DNA of 64,000 nt, from the NCBI RefSeq assembly GCF_013359755.1, contig NZ_JABMCJ010000084.1:96929-160928 (forward strand), given 5' to 3'. Position numbers and translations under genes: made by a program. The notes beneath the pieces are model-generated. The model was not told the origin of the DNA, ran no database searches, and saw only the letters and a list, made by a program, of their open reading frames with translations. Numbering within the stretch: position 1 is the stretch's first letter; each line of letters starts with the position of its first letter. Shown here piece after piece: positions 8,372 to 18,165 of the stretch. The DNA comes from Tardiphaga robiniae (lineage in GTDB: Bacteria > Pseudomonadota > Alphaproteobacteria > Rhizobiales > Xanthobacteraceae).

Positions 8372-8950
8372 ATGACTGGGAATGGCACCATCACCGAGAC
8401 CCGGCGCGACGAGGCGGGCCTCGACCACGCGCGCGAGGCACAGCTGTCGGCCGCGCTGGCGCGATGCGCCGCCGGCGACCGGGCGGCTCTGCAGATGATC
8501 TACAACAGCGAAGCCCCGAAGATGATCGGGGTCGCCCGCCGCATCCTGTTCCGGCAGGATCTGGCGGAGGAAGCCGTGCACGATGCCTTCGTGCGGATCT
8601 GGGGCGCGGCCGCGTCGTTCGATCCGCATCGCGGCTCGGCGCGCGGCTGGCTCTATGCCGTCGTGCGCAATCGCGCGCTCAGCATTCACCGCAACGAGCA
8701 TCGCTATGATGCGTCCGACGACAGCGCGCTCGATATCGACTGCGAGGCGACCATGACGCGGATGCCCGAGACATCGGCGCTGCGCAAATGCCTGGAGCGT
8801 ATCGACCGGCCGCGCCGCGATGTCGTGGTGCTGGCCTATGTCCATGGCATGAGCCATGGCGAACTGGCCGGACGGCTGAAGGTGCCGCTCGGCACCGTGA
8901 AGAGCTGGATCCGCCGCAGTCTGTTCGCACTGCAGGAGTGCATGGGATGA
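8372..8950 (+). CDS. ECF-type RNA polymerase sigma factor
   Basis: A 192-residue sigma-70-family factor with region 2 (ARCAAGDRAALQMIYNSEAP, then DLAEEAVHDAFVRIW, residues ~30-80) and region 4 (RRDVVVLAYVHGMSHGELAG, then VPLGTVKSWIRRSLFAL, near the C-terminus). The start at 8372 is preferred over 8366 because AAGGG lies 7 nt upstream of it. The gene overlaps its anti-sigma gene by ATGA, so the pair is co-translated. It directs core polymerase to a small regulon, probably including itself and the divergent DUF4394 gene. The inducing signal is unknown. Confidence 0.93.
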   Translation: MTGNGTITETRRDEAGLDHAREAQLSAALARCAAGDRAALQMIYNSEAPKMIGVARRILFRQDLAEEAVHDAFVRIWGAAASFDPHRGSARGWLYAVVRNRALSIHRNEHRYDASDDSALDIDCEATMTRMPETSALRKCLERIDRPRRDVVVLAYVHGMSHGELAGRLKVPLGTVKSWIRRSLFALQECMG

Positions 8951-9711
8951 GCATGCACGACGACAACACGCATTCCACCGACGATCTCGCCGCCGACTAT
9001 GTGATGGGCCTGCTGGAAGGCACGGAGCTCGCCGCTGCCGAAGCGCGCATGACCGACGATGCCGATTTCGCCAGGGCCGTCAGCACCTGGCGCGAGCGAT
9101 TGGCCGATCTCGACGCCACAGCCGAAGCGCTCGCCCCCAGCGCTGCACTGTGGGACCGCATCGCCGACTCCACAAAGATCAAACCCGCGATCCCGCTGCC
9201 CGGCGCCCGCGCTGCGCTGCGCGGCGCAACGCTGTGGGACAATATCGGCTTCTGGCGCGGCACCGGGATCGGCGGCGTGTTCGCGGCCTTGATGCTGGTG
9301 GTGATCCTGATCGGCGCGCTCGCAACGTCGCGCCAGCTCCGCCGCGAACTGATCGCGCTGGCGCAGCGCAAGCCGATCTATGTCGCCGTGCTGGTCAACG
9401 ACGCCACCAGGGAAACCGGCGCCATCGTCAACACCTTCTCCGACGGCCGCGTCGAACTGATCCCGCTGCGCCCGATCGACGTCCCCGCCGGCCGCACGCT
9501 GCAGGTCTGGACCCTGTGGGATCGCGACATCGGCCCGAAGTCCATCGGCCTCACCGGACAGTCGCGGACATTGCAGCTCGATCTGGAAGCATTGCCGGAT
9601 ACGGTGGCAGATCAGTTGTTCGAGATCACACTGGAGCCCGAAGGCGGCTCGCCGATCGGAAGACCGACGGGGCCGATTTTGTTTAAGGGCAATGCGGCAA
9701 GGGCGTTGTGA
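8947..9711 (+). CDS. Membrane anti-sigma factor, RskA/ChrR-like
   Basis: A 254-residue single-pass protein. The N-terminal cytoplasmic part (DLAADYVMGLLEGTELAAAE, residues ~12-31) is the sigma-binding type seen in RskA-like anti-sigma factors. One membrane helix lies at about residues 106-128 (GVFAALMLVVILIGALA). The C-terminal extracytoplasmic domain has the RskA-type core (YVAVLVND, GRTLQVWTLWD, FEITLEPEGGSP). No zinc-binding HxxxCxxC motif is present. It is coupled to the sigma gene by a 4-bp overlap. A diverged copy of its last 116 bp occurs 1.6 kb downstream. Confidence 0.9.
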   Translation: MSMHDDNTHSTDDLAADYVMGLLEGTELAAAEARMTDDADFARAVSTWRERLADLDATAEALAPSAALWDRIADSTKIKPAIPLPGARAALRGATLWDNIGFWRGTGIGGVFAALMLVVILIGALATSRQLRRELIALAQRKPIYVAVLVNDATRETGAIVNTFSDGRVELIPLRPIDVPAGRTLQVWTLWDRDIGPKSIGLTGQSRTLQLDLEALPDTVADQLFEITLEPEGGSPIGRPTGPILFKGNAARAL

Positions 9712-9721
9712 ACCGAGATAA

Positions 9722-9756
9722 GCAAATCCCCGGCTATATTCGCACCGGGGATTTGC
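9722..9756. terminator. Strong hairpin between anti-sigma gene and convergent lipoprotein gene
   Basis: GCAAATCCCCGG (9722-9733) and CCGGGGATTTGC (9745-9756) form a perfect 12-bp stem with an 11-nt loop, ten bases after the anti-sigma stop and just past the end of the convergent lipoprotein gene. There is no U-run on either side, so termination is plausible but not certain. It also marks the left junction of the inserted segment. Confidence 0.5.
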
Positions 9757-9770
9757 CAACCCATTTACAA

Positions 9771-11033
9771 CTATTGGGGCTCAACCTGCTTCGGCTTCCC
9801 GATAGATCCTGTCGGATTCAGATCTTTTTCTCCAGGCTTTTCCGAGTTCCGCACATCTATTGCATTTGATGGTCGACTAGAAAGTTGGGAAGGCATTTGG
9901 GGGGAGCGTATTCGTGCAAGATACTGCCGTCTCTCCAATGACGCACTATACAGCCGCCCACCCTCTCCCGGAACAAGGTCAGCCTCAAAGGCAGCTTTGG
10001 CCAATGCTTGGTTCAATGCATTCTGACATTTGTTTCTTGCAGTCGGAGTCTTCGTATACTCGGTGCTATCGCCCAACAAATTCTGGCATGAACGCCACAT
10101 GAGTTTCGTTACTAAGAAAAAGTGAGGCGTATATGCCTCGATGGCAAACGTCGCATAGTTCATGTTCCAAGCGAAGTCTCGCCATAGACGAAGATCGCCA
10201 TTTCCATTGTTCATAATCTGCAACGCGTATGCCAAGGTCGCGCAAACCTCGCCTCGCGCCATTGCGTAACTGGGAGCGTAGGCGCCGTCGGGTCCGGGAG
10301 TTACGTTCGCAGGCGCCAATTGGCACCTCTTCGTCAGATTATCGATGATCAGCCACATGTTGAGTTCGAGCGAATCCCGATAAAGCGGCAGCAGGGTTAA
10401 TACGGGACCAGCACTAGAAAAGCTCAGATTGAGAAGATCGTCGACCAACGACGTGGCCTGATTGACTGCCTTGGTTGCGTGAATGGCGGCTTTCACTGAG
10501 TCCGAAAGGACCGGAATCTTCCCCATCAATTTGTCACGAATTTCGGAAAGTGATGCATTGCTTTCGGCATTGAAGAGCGTCGTCAGCGCGAGTCTGAACA
10601 GGGCGTAGTCCAATCTCGCCATCTTCTCATCGAAAAACTGGCAAACTGCTGGCAGTGTAAATCTGGCAGCCTCGAGTGTACCGATCGCTCCCACTGCGTT
10701 GTCTGTGATTGCAATGTTCGTATTCGCATCGGGATAAAGGCAGTGGTATGCCTCATAAGCCGTTTCCACCGCAGCTCTCATGTTAGCTTCGATAGCGAGC
10801 TTGTCAGCGTCGTTATGACCGGCTTGCCGCGCTGCCGCTAATAAAACGCCAACCAACAGATATGACCGAAACAACCGATGGCTTTTCGTGTTTGCAACGA
10901 AGAGAACATAATCTTCGCCCTGCGCGACGATACCTCCTCTTCGATTGAACTCCGCACACCCCGTCAGCATTGACGCCACCAGAACAAGCGCCGTCATTCG
11001 CACAGTAAAGCGCGTCGCGAATCCTGAAAACAT
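9771..11033 (-). CDS. Predicted lipoprotein of unknown function in a lower-GC insertion
   Basis: A 420-residue protein. The start at 11033 is chosen because GGGGGCG lies just upstream; an internal ATG 12 codons later is possible. The signal ends in a clear lipobox (VLVASMLTGC), so the Cys would be lipidated and the protein membrane-anchored. The rest is alpha-helical with scattered cysteines and a low-complexity, Pro/Ser-rich tail. I recognise no family. Base composition is visibly lower in GC and codon use is less biased than in the neighbours. It sits between the complete anti-sigma gene and a second copy of that gene's 3' end, which suggests acquisition by insertion. Confidence 0.75.
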   Translation of the reverse strand: MFSGFATRFTVRMTALVLVASMLTGCAEFNRRGGIVAQGEDYVLFVANTKSHRLFRSYLLVGVLLAAARQAGHNDADKLAIEANMRAAVETAYEAYHCLYPDANTNIAITDNAVGAIGTLEAARFTLPAVCQFFDEKMARLDYALFRLALTTLFNAESNASLSEIRDKLMGKIPVLSDSVKAAIHATKAVNQATSLVDDLLNLSFSSAGPVLTLLPLYRDSLELNMWLIIDNLTKRCQLAPANVTPGPDGAYAPSYAMARGEVCATLAYALQIMNNGNGDLRLWRDFAWNMNYATFAIEAYTPHFFLVTKLMWRSCQNLLGDSTEYTKTPTARNKCQNALNQALAKAAFEADLVPGEGGRLYSASLERRQYLARIRSPQMPSQLSSRPSNAIDVRNSEKPGEKDLNPTGSIGKPKQVEPQ

Positions 11034-11229
11034 GATCGCCCCCAAGCAAATCTTTGATTTGTAATGAGGTGAATCTCGCCAGATTCGCGGCACATCCCGT
11101 AGTTGATATTTATCAGGGCATTTCCTTTGGTTGATTTATCCACATCAATCGCTTTCGGGTTGAGTGTCCATTCGTGCAGCTGGCGCAGCACGGTGGCGCC
11201 CGTCGCTTCGTCGTGGTCCCGACTGTCGC

Positions 11230-11345
11230 CGGAAATCGTCGCCGACCAGCCGTTCGAGATCACCCGGGAGCACGAAGACGGCTCGCCGGCCGGCCATCCG
11301 ACCGGGCCTGTATCGTTCAAGGGCAATGCCGCGCGGGCGTTGTAG
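11230..11345 (+). pseudogene. Diverged duplicate of the anti-sigma factor 3' end (fragment)
   Basis: Aligned without gaps to 9596-9711, these 116 bp are about 75% identical by hand count, and both end in stop codons. The peptides match at 27 of 35 residues (VADQPFEIT and SFKGNAARAL here, VADQLFEIT and LFKGNAARAL in the gene). Upstream homology stops near 11230. An ATG at 11103 keeps the frame open, but the preceding 42 codons show no resemblance to the anti-sigma protein. The remaining bases from 11034 to 11229 hold no recognisable gene. This is most simply the displaced 3' end left by an insertion. Confidence 0.7.
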
Positions 11346-11441
11346 TCTCACGGCGACCGGTTTTGGCCCTTGAACGCTTCGGCCTGTGTAAGCGACAAAG
11401 GGCAGTGTTCGGCGTCGAATGGCGCATTGCGGAGAGAGTGC

Positions 11442-12485
11442 ATGCGATATTCGACCGATGATCTGCGCGCGGCTGTCACAGCCGGCGTGCTTCCTTCCAC
11501 GCAGCTCGACGCCCTGCTGGCTTTCCTCACGGCGCGTGTGCCGGAGCAGCCGGCTGCCGGGCCCAAATTCGACGTCGTGCATTTGCTCTGGTACGCAGGC
11601 GCGCTGGTGGTGATATCAGCCATGGGGCTGTTCTCGACGCTGGCGTTTTCGCAAATGGGCGGGCCGGCGCTGACCGCCACTGCCCTTGTCTATGCCGGCC
11701 TGTTCACCGCAGCCGGTCACTATCTCTGGACGGTCAAGAAGCTGCGCACGCCGGGCGGACTGCTGATCGCGGTCGCCGTGGCGATGACGCCGCTCGCCGT
11801 GTTCGGCATACAGGATGCCTACGGTGCATGGACCGAATTCGGCAGGCCGGCGGCGATGCGCGATTTCTATGTCTGGATCAAGGGCAGCTTCGTCTTCATG
11901 GAGCTTGCGACCATCGCCGCGGCCATCGTGGCACTGCAATTCTATCGCTTTCCCTTCATCGTCTTCATCATGGCGGTCGCGCTGTGGTTTCTGTCGATGG
12001 ATGTCGTGCCGTGGATCGCGGGCGCGAGCTACGGCAACTGGGAACTATCGCGCAAGGTGTCCATCTGGTTCGGCCTTGGCATTCTGGTAGCTGCGGTGAT
12101 CGTCAACCTGCGCCAGCGCAGCGGCGATTTCGCATTCTGGCTCTATCTGTTCGGCGTGCTGACATTCTGGGGCGGCATCACCGCCACGTCGAACGGCACC
12201 AATCTCGACAAGGCGCTATACTGCCTGCTGAATGTCGGCTTCCTGCTGATCTCGGTCGCGCTGTCACGACGGGTGTTCGCGGTGTTCGGCACCATCGGCA
12301 TTGCGATCTATCTCGGCGACCTCGCCGAGAAGATCTTCAAGGATTCAATGCTGTTCCCGTTCGCGCTGTCGCTGATCGGCATCGGAATCATTGCGCTGGG
12401 GCTGTATGTCCATCGCCACCAGCGCGACATCGGCGCCTGGGTCGATGCGCGCCTGCCCGAATCGCTCAAGCGCCTGCGGGCGTAA
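11442..12485 (+). CDS. Multi-pass membrane protein, DUF2157-like
   Basis: A 347-residue integral membrane protein. The start at 11442 follows GGAGAGAG. The N-terminus has a short soluble helical part (YSTDDLRAAVTAGVLPSTQL) that resembles the DUF2157 N-terminal region, with its pattern of a helix followed by stacked membrane helices. About nine to ten hydrophobic segments follow, for example WYAGALVVISAMGLF, LLIAVAVAMTPLAVFGI and FALSLIGIGIIALGLYV. The C-terminus is basic and soluble. Function is unknown. It stands alone between the insertion and the convergent alkyl sulfatase gene. Confidence 0.75.
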   Translation: MRYSTDDLRAAVTAGVLPSTQLDALLAFLTARVPEQPAAGPKFDVVHLLWYAGALVVISAMGLFSTLAFSQMGGPALTATALVYAGLFTAAGHYLWTVKKLRTPGGLLIAVAVAMTPLAVFGIQDAYGAWTEFGRPAAMRDFYVWIKGSFVFMELATIAAAIVALQFYRFPFIVFIMAVALWFLSMDVVPWIAGASYGNWELSRKVSIWFGLGILVAAVIVNLRQRSGDFAFWLYLFGVLTFWGGITATSNGTNLDKALYCLLNVGFLLISVALSRRVFAVFGTIGIAIYLGDLAEKIFKDSMLFPFALSLIGIGIIALGLYVHRHQRDIGAWVDARLPESLKRLRA

Positions 12486-12517
12486 CCGGTCGCCGGATAG
12501 GTTTGATATAGCCGGAC

Positions 12518-14491
12518 CTATTCCGCGCGCACTTTCTTCGGTTCCACGATCTCGAATCCCGGTGAGAATTCGTCCAGCAGACCAAACAATTCGCGCAGCT
12601 TGAGCGGATTGCCGCTGAGTGATGTTTCCCCGGCGGCCACACTATCCGCAAAGGTGCGCTGCTTCAGCGTGATGGCGTCGAGCGCTGCGCGGGTCAGCGT
12701 CACGCTGGCGTCGGCGTTGTCCGAAAGTTTGCCCGACATATGCGTCAGCGCTGAATTCTCCAGGTTCATCACATAGGTTTCATTGAGATCGGTGAAGGTC
12801 CAGTTGATGACGATCTTCTTGCCTTCTGCCTTCGTCGCGTTGAGCCGCACCCCGAGAAAATCGAAGGCCAGATCGATGGATACGCCCTTGAGCAGCTCGG
12901 CGTTCGCCAGCGACGATCTCTGCGGCCCGACGCCGCTGCGCAGTTCCAGTGCGCCGAGCAGATAAGCATTCCGCCACGTCGCCGCCTCGCTCTGATAGCC
13001 CAACTGTTCGAGCGCATCGGCACCGAGATCGCGCGCCTCCTTGTTCGACGGATCGGCGAACACGACCCGACTCATCACGCTGGCGACCCAGCGATATTGC
13101 CCTGCCTTGAAATCCTCGCGCGCGCGTTTGATCGTGGCGTCCGCACCGCCCATGTATTCGATCTGCTTCTTCGCTTCCTCTGCGCGCGGCAACGGATTGA
13201 GGTCCGCGGGATTGGCGTCATACCAGCCAAGATAGAATTGATAGACCGCCTTGGCATTGTGGCTCAGGGTACCGTAATAGCCGCGCGACGCCCAATCGTT
13301 CGCCAGCGACAGCGGCAGTTTCAATTGCTCCGCAATCTCGGTTGATGTGAGGCCGTGGTTGAGCAACCGCACGGCCTGGTCGTGGATGAATTTGTAGAGA
13401 TCGCGCTGTTTCTTGAGAAAATTGACGATGCGCTCGTTGCCCCACATCGGCCAGTGATGCTGTGCGATCACGATATCCGTCCTGTCGCCGTAGCGCGCGA
13501 TCGCCTCGCCGATGTAGCGCGACCACAACCGGCCATCGCGAATTTCCGCGCCGCGGATGGTGTAGAGATTATGCATGTTGTGGGTGGCATCTTCCGCCAT
13601 GTTCAGCAATTTGAACTGCGGAAAATACAAGATCATCTCGCTTGGGGCTTCCGAGCCCGGCACCAGATGAAATTCGATCTCGACGCCATCGACGATGCGC
13701 GTCTCATAGGACTGCTTGATGAGGTCGTTTGGGGGGATCAGCGAGATCGTCCCCCGCGCCAATGCCTTGCCCAACCCCGTATCGACCTGGGCGCGCTCAC
13801 CGACCGGCAGTGTGCTGCCGAACTGGTATTGCGCGCGGCGCGACATCGCATTGCCGGCAATGACGTTCTCCGCCACCGCATGCTCCATGAAGCCGTCGGG
13901 CGCGATCACCTTGACCTTGCCCTGCCTGGCGTCGTTCTCGCTGATGACGCCCTTGGCGCCGCCGAAGTGATCGGCATGGCTGTGGGTGTAGATCACGGCG
14001 GCGACGGGCTTCGCAGGCCGATTCTTCAGATAAAGTTCGAGCGCGGCTTTTGCGGTCTCGTTCGACAGCAGCGGATCGATCAGGATCAGGCCGCTGTCGC
14101 CCTCGATGATGGTCATGTTGGAAATATCGAGCCCGCGCACTTGATAAACGCGCTCGGTGACCTTGAAGAGGCCGTTGATCGCGTTGAGCTGCGCCTGTCG
14201 CCACAGGCTGGGATTGACGGTCGCCGGCACGGCGTCGTTTTGCAGGAACGCATAGGGCTTGGTGTCCCATGCCGGCCTGCCGTCCGGACCTGCGATCACA
14301 CCATCCGGCAGCGTGGCGATGAAGCCGCGTTTGGCATCGTCGAAATCGGCGCGGTCGGAAAACGGCAGCGCCTTCAGCACCGATTCGTTCAGCCCCTTCG
14401 TGGCCGGCTCGGCGTCCCTAGACTGGGCGAGGCACGGCGCTGTTGCAAATCCTATTGCAGTGCACAGCAATATTGTTGGCATCACACGCAT
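12518..14491 (-). CDS. Secreted alkyl sulfatase (SdsA-like MBL-fold hydrolase)
   Basis: A 657-residue protein. The start at 14491 has GAGGGA upstream and yields a signal peptide (MRVMPTILLCTAIGFATAP, cleavage after CLA). The catalytic MBL domain contains THSHADHFGGAKGV (two-zinc HxHxDH motif), the conserved HNMHNLYTIRGAEIRD block and VIAQHHWPMWGN. It is followed by the alkyl-sulfatase dimerisation domain (residues ~400-520, GYYGTLSHNAKAVYQFYLGW) and a C-terminal SCP2-like domain. The full domain set matches SdsA1/BDS1 enzymes that hydrolyse primary alkyl sulfates such as SDS. Periplasmic action is expected. A lone EF-hand gene is divergent from it. Confidence 0.92.
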   Translation of the reverse strand: MRVMPTILLCTAIGFATAPCLAQSRDAEPATKGLNESVLKALPFSDRADFDDAKRGFIATLPDGVIAGPDGRPAWDTKPYAFLQNDAVPATVNPSLWRQAQLNAINGLFKVTERVYQVRGLDISNMTIIEGDSGLILIDPLLSNETAKAALELYLKNRPAKPVAAVIYTHSHADHFGGAKGVISENDARQGKVKVIAPDGFMEHAVAENVIAGNAMSRRAQYQFGSTLPVGERAQVDTGLGKALARGTISLIPPNDLIKQSYETRIVDGVEIEFHLVPGSEAPSEMILYFPQFKLLNMAEDATHNMHNLYTIRGAEIRDGRLWSRYIGEAIARYGDRTDIVIAQHHWPMWGNERIVNFLKKQRDLYKFIHDQAVRLLNHGLTSTEIAEQLKLPLSLANDWASRGYYGTLSHNAKAVYQFYLGWYDANPADLNPLPRAEEAKKQIEYMGGADATIKRAREDFKAGQYRWVASVMSRVVFADPSNKEARDLGADALEQLGYQSEAATWRNAYLLGALELRSGVGPQRSSLANAELLKGVSIDLAFDFLGVRLNATKAEGKKIVINWTFTDLNETYVMNLENSALTHMSGKLSDNADASVTLTRAALDAITLKQRTFADSVAAGETSLSGNPLKLRELFGLLDEFSPGFEIVEPKKVRAE

Positions 14492-14597
14492 GGCAATCCC
14501 TCGCAGACCTCGGCCGCATCGCCGGATTTGAGTGTTGAACCCGGAATCCGAATGACGCATCCTGATTGAAACATAGAGTACGCCAAGGGAGATGATC

Positions 14598-14987
14598 ATG
14601 ACCACACGCCGCACGGTTTTGCTATCCCTCGCGATTCCTCTTGTCGCACTGCTGCCGGCGCAGGCCGCCTCGCCGCTGAAGAGGCTCGATCCCGACAAGG
14701 ACGGCACCGTGGACCTCAACGAGGCCAAGGCCGCGGCGTCCGCATTGTTCGACAAGCTCGACCGCGATCATGACGGCACGCTGGATGCGAAAGAGCTGCG
14801 TGGCCGGCTCACTGCGAAAGAATTTGCCGCCGCCAATCCCGACAAGGATGGCACCCTCGACAAAGCGGAATATCTCGCCCTCGTCGAAGCGCGTTTCCGC
14901 GCCGCCAATCCGGACAATGACGGCACCCTCGATGCAAGGGAACTGGGCTCGCCCGCCGGCAAGACGTTGCTGAAGCTGCTGCTGTAG
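14598..14987 (+). CDS. Small exported EF-hand protein (four calcium-loop motifs)
   Basis: A 129-residue protein with a signal peptide ([20 protein letters not shown], cleavage after AQA). The start at 14598 has better spacing to AAGGGAG than the ATG at 14592. Four EF-hand-type loops follow in tandem: [36 protein letters not shown] and [12 protein letters not shown]. Each keeps the Dx[DN]xDG core and a terminal Glu, so calcium binding in the periplasm is likely. Its role is unknown; it is divergent from the alkyl sulfatase gene with a 106-bp shared upstream region. Confidence 0.88.
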   Translation: MTTRRTVLLSLAIPLVALLPAQAASPLKRLDPDKDGTVDLNEAKAAASALFDKLDRDHDGTLDAKELRGRLTAKEFAAANPDKDGTLDKAEYLALVEARFRAANPDNDGTLDARELGSPAGKTLLKLLL

Positions 14988-15027
14988 GGCCCTTTCATCG
15001 CCCCAAGACTCGCCCCATATTCCGCCC

Positions 15028-18000
15028 ATGGCGAAGAAACCCGACTCTCCGAAAAAGCCCGCAAAATCAATCAAGACACCCGCCGCCAAGCCTGGCGCCG
15101 GCCGTCCCGACGTCAAGCCGATCGGGCCTGCCCTGGCGGAACTGCTGAATCCCGCGATCAATCGCGGCGATGCCGGCATGGGCTCGGGCACCGGACTGCA
15201 GCCGCCGCCGAGTAATTCCTTCGAGCGTCGTTCCGGCGGCGAGGCCGCGGTGCATCGCGCGCGCAAATCGACGCCGAAGAAGTTCGAGGGCGACGAGGGA
15301 ATGCGCCCGACGCCATTGCAGCCGTTTCCCCAGCCGGTGGTCGCGCCCTATGCGCCGCGGCTGAGCGAGCAGAAGGGCCTCGAGGAAGCGCCGCAGGCGA
15401 ATTACAACACCTCGGCCTCGATCCCGACGCTGGATCCGGAACTGGCCAAACAGCTCGGCTTCGCCACCGAGGAAGACGACGACGCCGCCATGGCGCGGCC
15501 GCCGCGCAACAAGATGGAAGCCCTCGGCGTGCAGGCCACGGCCGATGCGCTGGAAGCACTGGTGCGCGACGGCCGTCCGGAGTTCAAGGACCAGAAGGTG
15601 TGGACGCCGCATCGTCCGCCGCGCCCGGAGAAATCCGAAGGCGGCGTGCGCTTCGAGCTGAAATCCGAATACGAGCCGAAGGGCGACCAGCCCACCGCGA
15701 TCAAGGAACTGGTGGAGGGCATCGACCGCAACGACCGCACCCAGGTTCTGCTCGGCGTCACCGGTTCGGGCAAGACCTACACAATGGCCAAGGTGATCGA
15801 GGCCACGCAGCGTCCGGCCATCATCCTTGCGCCGAACAAGACGCTGGCCGCGCAGCTCTATGGCGAGTTCAAGAACTTCTTCCCCGACAACGCCGTCGAA
15901 TATTTCGTCAGCTATTACGACTACTACCAGCCGGAAGCCTACGTCCCGCGCACCGACACCTATATCGAGAAAGACTCGTCCATCAACGAGCAGATCGACC
16001 GCATGCGCCATTCGGCGACGCGTGCGCTGCTGGAGCGCGACGACGTCATCATCGTGGCGTCGGTGTCGTGCATCTACGGTATCGGCTCGGTGGAAACCTA
16101 TACCGCGATGACCTTCGCGCTGAAGAAGGACGAGCGCATCGACCAGCGCCAGCTCATCGCCGATCTCGTGGCGCTGCAATACAAGCGCACCCAGCACGAC
16201 TTCACCCGCGGCACTTTCCGCGTGCGCGGCGACGTCATCGACATTTTCCCGGCGCATTATGAAGACCGCGCGTGGCGCGTGAACCTGTTCGGCGACACCG
16301 TGGAGAGCATCGAGGAGTTCGATCCGCTCACCGGCCACAAGCAGGACGAGCTCGAATTCATCAAGATCTACGCCAATTCGCATTACGTGACGCCGCGGCC
16401 GACGCTGATCCAGGCGATGAAATCGATCAAGGAAGAGCTGAAGTGGCGGCTCGACCAGCTGCACAATCAGGGGCGCCTGCTGGAAGCGCAGCGGCTGGAG
16501 CAGCGCACCACCTTCGATCTCGAAATGATGGAAGCCACCGGCTCCTGCGCCGGCATCGAGAACTATTCGCGCTATCTCACCGGCCGCCGGCCGGGCGAGC
16601 CGCCGCCGACTTTGTTCGAATATGTGCCGGACAATGCGCTGGTCTTCGCCGACGAAAGCCATGTCACGGTGCCGCAGATCGGCGGCATGTTCAAAGGCGA
16701 CTTCCGCCGCAAGGCGACGCTGGCGGAATATGGCTTCCGCCTGCCCTCCTGCATGGACAACCGGCCGCTGCGCTTCGAGGAGTGGGACATGATGCGCCCG
16801 CAATCCGTCGCGGTGTCGGCGACGCCGTCCGGCTGGGAGCTGCAGGAATCCGGCGGCGTCTTTGTCGAGCAGGTCATTCGCCCGACCGGCCTGATCGATC
16901 CGCCGATCAATATCCGCCCGGCCCGCACCCAGGTCGACGATCTCTTGGGCGAAGTCCGCGCCACCGCGGCCCAGGGCTATCGCTCGCTGATCACCGTGCT
17001 GACCAAGCGCATGGCCGAAGACCTCACGGAATTTCTCCATGAGCAGGGCATTCGCGTGCGCTACATGCACAGCGACATCGACACCATCGAGCGCATCGAG
17101 ATCATCAGGGATCTCCGTCTCGGCGCCTTCGACGCGCTGGTCGGCATCAACCTGCTGCGCGAAGGCCTCGACATTCCCGAATGCGCGCTGGTCGCCGTGC
17201 TCGATGCCGACAAGGAAGGCTTCCTGCGCTCGGAGACCTCGCTGATCCAGACCATCGGCCGCGCCGCGCGTAACGTCGACGGCCGCGTCATTCTCTATGC
17301 CGACCAGATGACCGGCTCGATGACGCGCGCCATCGCCGAAACCGATCGCCGCCGCGAGAAGCAGGTGGAATACAACACGCTGCACGGCATCACGCCGGAG
17401 AGCGTGAAGAAGTCGATCGGCGACATCATGAACTCGGTCTATGAGGGCGACCGCGTGCTGGTGGATATCGGCGGCGGCATGGCCGAAGATGCCATCACCA
17501 TCGGACACAATTTCGAAGCCGTGCTGGCCGATCTGGAAGTGCGGATGCGCGAGGCCGCGGCCGACCTGAACTTCGAGGAAGCCGCCCGCCTGCGCGACGA
17601 GGTCAAGCGCCTGCGCGCCACCGAACTCGCCGTGGTCGACGATCCCACCGTCAAGCAGCGCGGCGTTGCCGCACGCGGCGGCGGTTACAAAGGCGAGAAG
17701 AAATATGGCGATGCCGCCAATCTTCCCGCGCGTCTCGACAAGGCCGCGCAAGGCAAAGCGCGCGGCAAATACGGCAAGAGTTCATCAGCGGGCGGTGCGT
17801 CGTCGAAAGTGCACAAGCCCGGGCTCGACGAGATGGGCATCGCGAACTGGCATGAAGTGAAGCCCGCTCGCGGCAAGGAAGTTCAGCGCCCGCGCAAGCC
17901 GACACTGGACGAGATGGGACCGGGCACCGAGAGCAAGATTTTCCAGCCGAAGAACAGCCGCGAGTCGGGACCGGAGTTTGGCCCCGTGCCAAGATCAACC

Positions 18001-18042
18001 GGCGGCGCGCCGGGGCATCGGGGCGGGTGGAAGAAGCGGTAA
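15028..18042 (+). CDS. uvrB: Excinuclease ABC subunit UvrB with long N- and C-terminal extensions
   Basis: A 1004-residue protein; typical UvrB is ~670. The helicase core starts near residue 205 ([20 protein letters not shown]). It contains Walker A GVTGSGKT (~residue 242), the beta-hairpin [12 protein letters not shown], motif [18 protein letters not shown], and helicase C motifs [11 protein letters not shown] and QTIGRAARN. The UVR domain ([18 protein letters not shown]) that contacts UvrC is at ~840-870. The first ~200 residues are disordered, Pro/Lys-rich. The last ~130 are basic and contain LDEMG twice. Such tails occur in Bradyrhizobium-type UvrB. It acts in nucleotide excision repair; uvrC lies 31 kb away. 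Confidence 0.97.
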   Translation: MAKKPDSPKKPAKSIKTPAAKPGAGRPDVKPIGPALAELLNPAINRGDAGMGSGTGLQPPPSNSFERRSGGEAAVHRARKSTPKKFEGDEGMRPTPLQPFPQPVVAPYAPRLSEQKGLEEAPQANYNTSASIPTLDPELAKQLGFATEEDDDAAMARPPRNKMEALGVQATADALEALVRDGRPEFKDQKVWTPHRPPRPEKSEGGVRFELKSEYEPKGDQPTAIKELVEGIDRNDRTQVLLGVTGSGKTYTMAKVIEATQRPAIILAPNKTLAAQLYGEFKNFFPDNAVEYFVSYYDYYQPEAYVPRTDTYIEKDSSINEQIDRMRHSATRALLERDDVIIVASVSCIYGIGSVETYTAMTFALKKDERIDQRQLIADLVALQYKRTQHDFTRGTFRVRGDVIDIFPAHYEDRAWRVNLFGDTVESIEEFDPLTGHKQDELEFIKIYANSHYVTPRPTLIQAMKSIKEELKWRLDQLHNQGRLLEAQRLEQRTTFDLEMMEATGSCAGIENYSRYLTGRRPGEPPPTLFEYVPDNALVFADESHVTVPQIGGMFKGDFRRKATLAEYGFRLPSCMDNRPLRFEEWDMMRPQSVAVSATPSGWELQESGGVFVEQVIRPTGLIDPPINIRPARTQVDDLLGEVRATAAQGYRSLITVLTKRMAEDLTEFLHEQGIRVRYMHSDIDTIERIEIIRDLRLGAFDALVGINLLREGLDIPECALVAVLDADKEGFLRSETSLIQTIGRAARNVDGRVILYADQMTGSMTRAIAETDRRREKQVEYNTLHGITPESVKKSIGDIMNSVYEGDRVLVDIGGGMAEDAITIGHNFEAVLADLEVRMREAAADLNFEEAARLRDEVKRLRATELAVVDDPTVKQRGVAARGGGYKGEKKYGDAANLPARLDKAAQGKARGKYGKSSSAGGASSKVHKPGLDEMGIANWHEVKPARGKEVQRPRKPTLDEMGPGTESKIFQPKNSRESGPEFGPVPRSTGGAPGHRGGWKKR

Positions 18043-18101
18043 AGCCTCCCAAAGGCCCGTACGATACCGACCTTAGCATTCCCAGCTTTCAATACGTCGC
18101 A

Positions 18102-18139
18102 CTTCGAAATATAGCGACTGTACTGTGACGTCTTCGAAA
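18102..18139. promoter_or_regulatory. Two CTTCGAAA boxes 30 bp apart (candidate operator)
   Basis: CTTCGAAA occurs at 18102-18109 and again at 18132-18139, each containing the palindrome TTCGAA. The 30-bp spacing is about three helical turns, so a bound protein would sit on one face. The boxes are 80-115 bp upstream of the three-gene ParA/RelA-type operon, which encodes a plausible DNA-binding partner. Suggestive only. Confidence 0.3.
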
Positions 18140-18165
18140 CTGTTGAGGAAGATCGTTCAAGGCTG

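Noticed and set aside
15067..17751. Very long open frame antisense to uvrB (~890 codons)
   Set aside because: High-GC codon bias of uvrB keeps the complementary frame open. The antisense peptide has no family features, while the sense frame is unmistakably UvrB.
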